64,000 nt of DNA from the NCBI RefSeq assembly GCF_040954835.1, contig NC_090704.1, forward strand, positions 44,148,979 through 44,212,978. The letters are read 5' to 3'. Under the pieces are notes generated by a model, which saw only the letters and a program-made list of their open reading frames with translations, had not been told where the DNA came from and ran no database searches. Below, piece after piece: positions 56,961 through 64,000 of the stretch (within the stretch, counting starts at the first letter, position 1; each line of letters opens with the position of its first letter). This DNA is from Lepisosteus oculatus. Lineage: Eukaryota > Chordata > Actinopteri > Semionotiformes > Lepisosteidae. Made by a program: the position numbers and the translations under genes.

Positions 56961-59900
56961 ATAGGCTTAGTGTGAGAAATGGAAAAGGCTGAGCTCTTCG
57001 GCTGTGGTTAAGGAGATGGTGCAGGAGGCCAGGCAAAGAGCTGAGTCTGACTTCTGTCTGGACAGAATCCCAATTTTGCCTGCGTTCGCCTCTTGAGACT
57101 GGCACACCGTTAGTGTGAAAAGGTGCCTGCGCTGAGATGAAAGACTAGTATAATAACAGCCGAAAGATAATCGTATCATCCCAGGTGTTTGAAATCGATT
57201 TGCAAGAAAATGTAAATACAGGTGGTGAAATGGTTTCTCTCTACAAGCGAGGCAAGTAGAGCTGTAAAAGAAAATGAGATAAAAAATCAAAGGGGGCTAG
57301 GAAAACTTTCAGGTATTCTCACTTTTGAAGATGGATAGACAGCTCGTGCAGCAGGAGCTAATTAAAGTGGCCTTCCAGCATTATTCAAGAAGAGCGCTGT
57401 CACTTTGGCAGCGTGTTTTTTTTTCCCCCACTGCTTCAGTGTTCGGTGTTGTACTGCAGATGAACAAACCTTCCCTGTCGAATAGTTTTGAAGCTGCAAA
57501 TAGCTGGAGGTCCTTGCCGTCTATGGAATAGAAATCTGGACCCCGCAACTTTGCTGAAGTCCTCAGGTTTGCTAGGAGGCAGCTGCCTGCCAGGGACTGC
57601 AAGGACAGATGATATAGCAAGAGACTCGAATTGAGCCAGATGGTGGTTGGAAGGGGTGAGAATACTCGCAGAGGCAAAACACAAGTCTTCCAGTTACTCA
57701 GGCTTGTGTAGGAAAGACGCTTGAGCATGTTTTTATATATGATTTTTGATCCGTCTCGGTATAAACTGTGACATCTTCCGGAGTTATGGCTGCTAGTTTT
57801 CCAAGTAAAGTTCATCTCCTCTGGAACTAAGCAGATGACAGGCTGATATTGTTCCAGCCCCGGAGTGCCTGACAGCCAGTGAAAAGCCCTGAGAGATAGG
57901 AGGGCTCCCCCTACTGGTTGGCAAAAAACACAAACGGAACTAATGGTTATTTTGGAGCTGTGGCATATTCTTTAACACTCTAGACTGTGATTTATATTCA
58001 GGGAGTTGAAGTATTTTGTGAAAGTTCCTGACATTCACAAATATTGGCATCTTATTGCAATTTTTTAGATTTCAGTTTCACTGCGCAGTGAACTAAGGAA
58101 TAGGCTACAAAAGCATTTGAGACCCCAGTTTTCAAGCGTTTTTGTGTCTGGCGCCATTACAAGATGCAATACAATGGAGCATATGAGGTATCAGAGCAGG
58201 TGTGAGCCTGTCTGTTCTACAGAGCCCTCATTACCAGAGCATCGGCCTGTGTAGCTGTGATATACAGCTATACCAAACAGACTTTTTAAATTGAAGTAAA
58301 CAGCTCTCATTTTCCTCTACGGGCAAGAGCAGAGCATTTGTAACTCATGCTTGGATGGAGTGTCCATTTGAATGATGTGTAGGTCAAGTGCTGGGGAACG
58401 GTTCTGTTCAGGTATGGACTCAGTTTGTTCTGTCTTTCATTACTGTTTACTGTAGCCAGGACCACGCAAGCAGACAGAATTGCTTCTTACTTGCAGTACG
58501 GTATAGGTGGCACACCTGGTGACCTAGAAGTGATAACTCTAAATAAGAGAGAGGACAAAAAAGTTCTTATGTGTGTTTTTTTAGAACAGCTCATCCTTCG
58601 CTTTACAGCCTCCCCTAAATATGTCACAGGAGCCCATAAATTGAATCCTGCTGTGATTTTCTCATCCCCAGCTCGTTTTGTTCAGTGACTGATGCACGGT
58701 GGTGGAGGGGGCAGCTAATCTCAGAGGCCGTCTGTTAGAAAGAGAAAGGGTTTCGGACAGCTGGACACGCGGGTCGTGTGTCTGTCGCTGCTCTTCGGAA
58801 AACCCTCAGAGGGGGTCTGGAACGCTCTGACCTATGCCGGAGGAATGCGCCGCGAGCGGAGGTCTGGTTTGTGTCACCCAGCCGCAGAACTGGATAAAGA
58901 GCAGATGAAAAGCTTGGAATGGGAGGCGAGAGTGGAATCTGGAGAGCTGGTGCCATTTGACTGGCATGAGGTTCAAGTCTGGTCTTGCTAAAGAGTAATA
59001 ATCCCACTCCAACTCCACTCATAATTTTTAAAAATTACCCCCGTTAAATCCTTATCTCTCAGCCTTCTATGAGAACAGAAGGTCTGGGTGCCCTAATGTT
59101 GCTCTGGGCTTATTATGTATGCATGTATTCCAGCTTAAGTGTTGATAATGGCTGGCCCTTTTGTCTTGGGCGTTGAAAAGTTGCCTTGATGTAAACTGCT
59201 CTGACTTGGTAATTCAGTCTCTGGGTGCCGCCGTGTCTTTGCTGGCAGTCAATGGACCTCGGCTTCCATACTTTTAAATGGTGTCAAATGCAAATGTATT
59301 AACTTGCTGTTTAAAAGGCAATAATAAGACCAGTGAGTGACAGACACCAGTTTAATGGGCCACAGGGTTTATTTTCAGTCTGATAGAGCACGCAGTGTAA
59401 TATTGACCTTAGGCTGACACCAGGGGTGATGGATATACATTTCTCTGTTCTGGCCCTGCGGACTGGGGGAACATGCCTTGTAAACTTTGCTCCCTTTCCT
59501 ATTCTGAAGTTTTACTCATCCTGGCCCAAAAAAACAAACCATAGCAACTACTGCTTTCGCAGGGATCTACAGAGACCCGTGTTTCTCCAGTCTTGAACTG
59601 CAAGACTGGCGTGTCCACCAGCCACAAGCCTGGGAGTCTCGAGGCTGACTCGACTGAGTGGAAGCCAGCGAGGGGCTGGTTTGCGTAGGAGACTCTGTGG
59701 GTGACCCTCGCCAGGACGGTCCGCAGACAGGCCTGTTGAAAAGCAGTGGAACTGGGAGAACCTGCGTTTCAGTTCTGCACGTGACCCCCCACGGACCTGG
59801 ACACCTGTAATTATTTTCTCTGACGGGTTTTTATTAAGAAGCAGAGCATGCGTGGGGACATGCAATATTTTATTAAGTCCCTGAGGATCACAAAAACAAT

Positions 59901-62580
59901 TATTCTCCTTTTCTTCTACTGTACGTCGCCTTGCTTCTCTCGAGCTGCCCCAGCACAAAGTGATGGATCCCAAGAGACATGCATGCAGTTTGACTGGACC
60001 CCTCCGAAGGAGATCCTGTGGGAATAATGGGAAGAGAGTGGATGGGGAATGCTCCACACCCTTGTGTGATGTGTCTTTGGCCAGTTCTGCTTCCCAGTTA
60101 ATAAACAATAATGCTCAATAAAAGACCAGAGCCAAATTCCACATCCTACTGGGTACTGAGTGCTTTGCTTTAACAATCTCTCAGTCCCTCAAGCCCAGTT
60201 CCCACCACAGTGAGGCTGCTAACTAATCAGGTTTTGTCGAATGAGTGTATTAAATTGTGTGTTTTTTGGTCTGCTTACAGTGTGCCTCCACAATGCCCGA
60301 TTTAAAAGTGTGCGACCCATGACAAACAAGCTGTTGTCAGGTGGTGAACAAATCTAGAAGGGTATGGTAATGATGAGGTCTTGCTTCTCCTTTGTGGACA
60401 TGAAATCAATGTTTTAACAGTCTGAGGTCTCTGAGTCAGGGATGCTGTCCTGTATCTCCAGGGCCAGTTAAACAGATCAATACACTTCTAGGCTGTGCCA
60501 AAGGATTTGAAGCTGTGTCAGCCCTGTGCCCCTGAAGGGTCTTGCAGGCTGAGTCAGTGACTCTTCCCCAGTACCAGCGACACCTGGCAATGCCCGTCTC
60601 AGCTGGTTCAGTCTCCGCAGGGCTGGAAGTTTTGGAGGAACAGTTTTGTGAGCAAATTGTTATAAAAAATTCAGATGTGTGGAATGCAAACGGCAAGTTT
60701 TTCTGAATACTTAAATAAAACTAGAGTGAAAAAATGGGGAAAGGGATAAAAATCTGTGTTGTGCCGCCTCGAAATGAAAACAAGCTGGAGAAGAGTTTCT
60801 CCCGTCCCTTCAGCGCCTTGCTAAGGAAACATTAAGAGACCAGTCTATTAGAAGTGTCTTTTTATCGGTGTTAAAACATCCTGGCTGATGACAGAGTTTC
60901 TGGGGTTGGGAGCACCAGTACCAGCTAATACGATTAACAGAGCAAAGAAACTTTTTAGATCTGCGCCTTATAAAATATTTCTCGGCGTGCTTTTCCTTTT
61001 CTGGAAGTGTGCTTCATGCATTATTCAGGTTTATCCGTTTAGGTGCTGTATCTATTCAGTTCCGTGGTCGCAGTGTGGCTCTATTTACTAGATCCTGAGG
61101 AGTTAATGATTGAAGAGGCTGTTCCCAGTCCCTTTTTTAGTGGTGTTGGCCTGTTCTGATTGATTTCTGTGCAGCAGGATATCAAGGCCACCGTGAGAGA
61201 CAAAAGGCATCATCTGGGTTCTTTTGAAATCATTTGTTCTGCAACAAAAATATAAAGGCTGCTGTCTTTGAGCTGTAAACTGTGCGGATGTTGTGTCGGT
61301 ATTTTCTAATGGAAGATGAACTCTTTTTTTCCCAGCAATTGCTCAAAATCAATTCGATAAAAGGAAATTTAAAACAAAATAAAACCTGTAACAACCACAT
61401 CCTCAAAATGCCTTAGAAATGTGCCTCGGGCCAAGCCACTTAGAATTTTTCATCCTCTTTTTGTATGAAACCCTATGAAACACTTTATCCTTTAGGGGGC
61501 AAAGTATTATTTAGCTCTCGGCTAATTCTCGAAATATCTGTCCTTAGTGTTGCCATTCTGTAACTATGGCATGTGTATTAAGTGCCAAGAACAGGAGATA
61601 CTGTTCATCCTGACATCATGAAGAAACCGTAACATTCACGCATTAAAAAAAAAATAGCTGGATGTACAGTAATCCTTGGATCCATTAGCTAATAAATTCC
61701 CAAATGAGCGAGAGGTGCAATATTTTCTTTCGTGTAACTGTTCTTACAGTATGTCCATTCAATGGGTGGAAGAACCTTTTAAAAGGATCCACAGGAAAAA
61801 CAACATTTGACTTCAGTCTGTGGTACATGAATATATAATGCATGTTGCAGCTTCTGTAGCTTGTCTTGGAGGTATGGAAAAGCATATTTAACATGTACCT
61901 CTTCTGATGGGGAAAATGAGCAAATTAGGGCGAGGGTTGCTAACAATAAGCAAAATTCACAAGGCTCTCTGGCCATTGTTTTGTATATTTACAAGGTTAC
62001 GTTTCTTTTTGGTAAAAGATGCAATCCAAAAGTTGACCCTAAGTATCATTTGGAGGGCTGTACTGGGGTGGAAATGGGTTTGTTTAGATTCCTTGCTGCC
62101 TCCAAGAGTTCTTTTCTCCTTACAAAAAGAAAAAAACAGTGTAAAACCTGAGAAGTAGTTGTAAATGTTCTTTTGGTGCTCTAGTTGGGTGTCAGGCAGT
62201 GGGAAGGACAGCTGACAAGCTGAGGAAGAGTGGGAAGCAAGCAGAGTGAGGATAGTGCTGGTTTGGAAGAAGAAGGACTGAGAACCTGTCTCTCGGAGCA
62301 GCAGCCTGCTCTGCTCTGCGGGGAGACTGACTGCAGGCACAGGCAGTTATGTTGTGATGAAAGCAAATTGAACAACTTGTCTGGCACCAAAAGCTTTCAT
62401 GGGATCTGAGCTCATCCCTGCAGTGACATTCAGAGGGAGACAATAATAAAAAAAATAACTTTAGAGAAGCAGACCTGTCAGGCTACCAATAATACCCGTA
62501 ACAACGATTGATATCCTGCACTAAATTGCAGCTGGGGTTAAAACTGAATGAACGATGTACAAGACACGGTGCTTAATCTG

Positions 62581-62651
62581 AAAACATGCTCACACTTGTG
62601 AAAAAGTGCTTCTCCTTGTGAAAACGTGCTCACATTTATGAAAACACGTGC
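62581..62651. repeat. 20-bp minisatellite, about 3.5 units
   Basis: Successive 20-bp units begin AAAACATGCT, AAAAAGTGCT, AAAACGTGCT and AAAACACGTG, the first three ending in CTTGTG or TTTATG. Confidence 0.7.
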
Positions 62652-63669
62652 AGGCCTTTGCTGGTGTTTTTTGCAGTTCACGTCAGTATCCCACAGAAAT
62701 ATCGGATCTGAAAAGCAGCGTGGAGACTGAAGCTACAGTACTAAGGCTTATTATTTTAAAAAAAGGTTCCCTGCCTGTCAGAAGGGCAAGTGAGGTCTCG
62801 TGATGGGAGGCTGTGTGCACGGCTGGCCGCTGTTCAGAGGAATTGGGATCTTCTACTGTTGTGATTGAAGTATCAGAAGGATGACATGAATGATTAAAAC
62901 TTTCAAGGGAACAAAGGACCATAAAATGCAAAGAGTTTGTGCCATAAATAGTGAGAATGTCAGATGCAGACTGATCAGTTTTAGACTCCGATCCAGACAC
63001 TCTCAAATACTCTACAAAAGTCATGCAGTATAAATGTTTTAAGCATGTATTCCAAGCCTGGAGAGACATACTGACACTACCAAGAGGTCTCGGCTCTGGC
63101 CTCCTGGCCGCCTGCTCAGCAGTGAATGAAGAAACCACTTTGCTCCCGGGATGCCATTTAAAGGCCTCTAATGGATTTAGTTCGGTCTTTAAATATTTAA
63201 CGCGGTCTTAAAAAACATTTTATTAAATCTGTAAATATTTCAAAGTGCCTTTAAATAGTTCAAGAAAGCTTCAAATATTTAGAGACATCTTACCTTTACA
63301 GGCAATTTTTTCTTAACATTTTTTTTTCTCTAAGTAAGAACAGAAGTATTCAAACCTGTTTTTGAGTGACCTTCTTTTAAACCTCTCCAGTTGTCTGTGG
63401 AGAGGGCTACTGTAGGTGTGTTGGCCTGTTGTTTTCTTCAGCTGCATCATAAAGTTATCTAAACACCTACAGTAACACTCTGCTAATCTGTAAATTGTGA
63501 AGAACGTCTTGACTTGTATTAGCAGATGCTTTTAACATATCTGACATTATTTACAGAAAGATGTGTGAGGCTCGCTTTCTCTTTAGTCATTCTTTTTGTA
63601 ATAAGGATCCAATTTTTGCTAAATGACAAAGACTGTTCTGTCTGGAAAGATTTGCAAATGACAGCAGAT

Positions 63670-63945
63670 AATTGTGGCTCTGTGGCTAAGGATCTGTGTC
63701 TGTGGCTGGAAGGTTGCTGGTTTGAATCCTGCATCCGGCAGAGGAATCCTACTCCGCTGGGCCCATGAGCAAGGCCCTTAACCCCATTTATATGGGGTGC
63801 CATATAAATAGCTGACCCTGTGCTCTGACCCCAAGCTTCTCTCCCTGTCTATGTGTCTCATGGAGAGCAAGTTGGGGTATGCGAAAACACAAATTCCTAA
63901 TACAAGAAATTGTATATGGCCAATTAAGTGATCTATCTATCTGTA
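63670..63945 (+). repeat. tRNA-derived SINE
   Basis: Head GGCTCTGTGGCTAAGGATCT (A-box region) and GCTGGTTTGAATCC (B-box), then GAGCAAGGCCCTTAACCCC and GTGCCATATAAATAGC, and a simple-repeat end with ATCTATCTATCTG. Confidence 0.7.
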
Positions 63946-64000
63946 AATGACTCAAGATGCTAGATTTATGTGGAGAAGGTACATGTACATTCGTTATTTA

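Larger units (their letters stand above)
54304..64000 (+). other. usp43 intron 2 up to the window edge
   Basis: No exon encoding the next part of the USP domain was found. Contents: an L2-like repeat at 56800-56960, a 20-bp minisatellite at 62581-62651, and a tRNA-SINE at 63670-63945. Nothing else I can name. Confidence 0.5.

Noticed and set aside
59548-60108. 186-codon open frame on the minus strand in usp43 intron 2
   Set aside because: No ATG at the start, no family resemblance, no splice context.
62683-63138. 151-codon open frame on the minus strand
   Set aside because: Starts at GTG, with no recognisable motif. A lineage-specific coding remnant cannot be excluded but is unsupported.
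54304-64000. usp43 exon 3
   Set aside because: Looked for coding of the SFVQSHFQAQYRSSLTC-type segment and CPxC pair; none seen.
1-64000. CRISPR arrays, bacterial operons, rRNA genes
   Set aside because: None present. The only rRNA-like sequence is the 5S-derived head of a SINE.

Overview
This is a vertebrate chromosomal window, most likely from a ray-finned fish. The evidence is four protein genes that align closely with vertebrate orthologues across GT-AG introns of several hundred bases to 16 kb, and fish-type interspersed repeats (a 5S-rRNA-derived SINE, tRNA-derived SINEs, L2-like tails). The species cannot be fixed from the sequence. The order STX8 - CFAP52 - USP43 matches human 17p13.1 as I recall it. 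A fourth gene, a divergent TBC1D24 paralogue, sits between STX8 and CFAP52, where I know of no human gene.

Layout. 1-10.7 kb: the 5' five coding exons of stx8 on the minus strand (SNARE protein of late endosome traffic). The SNARE-motif and membrane-anchor exons must lie left of the window. Intron 3 has the signals of a U12-type (minor spliceosome) intron and intron 2 has a GC-AG donor. 10.7-12.6 kb: head-to-head intergenic region. 12.6-19.9 kb: complete seven-exon TBC1D24-like gene, 718 codons, with a TBC domain, a TLDc domain and an added Arg/Ser-rich N-terminus carrying four RxRxxS motifs. 19.96-20.49 kb: a young miniature LTR element of 534 bp, with two near-identical 236-bp LTRs, a tRNA-Leu primer binding site, a polypurine tract, a 4-bp target duplication, and tRNA-like Pol III A/B boxes plus a perfect CRE inside each LTR. 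20.9-33.9 kb: complete 14-exon cfap52 (619 codons, ciliary doublet-microtubule WD-repeat protein), preceded by an RFX X-box-like site and a forkhead-like site. 33.7-37.5 kb: intergenic, ending in a CpG-rich promoter. 37.5-64 kb: the first two coding exons of usp43, including the catalytic-Cys box, followed by long introns with old repeats and candidate conserved non-coding blocks. The remaining usp43 exons lie to the right.

The genes do not form one pathway: stx8 acts in membrane fusion, cfap52 in motile cilia, usp43 in deubiquitination. The TBC1D24-like protein, by family, acts in phosphoinositide-linked vesicle traffic and V-ATPase or oxidative-stress biology. The most unusual object is the miniature LTR element with a Pol III-type internal promoter.

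Exon boundaries were set by hand from reading frame, splice dinucleotides and remembered human proteins. No database search, alignment program or transcript was available.
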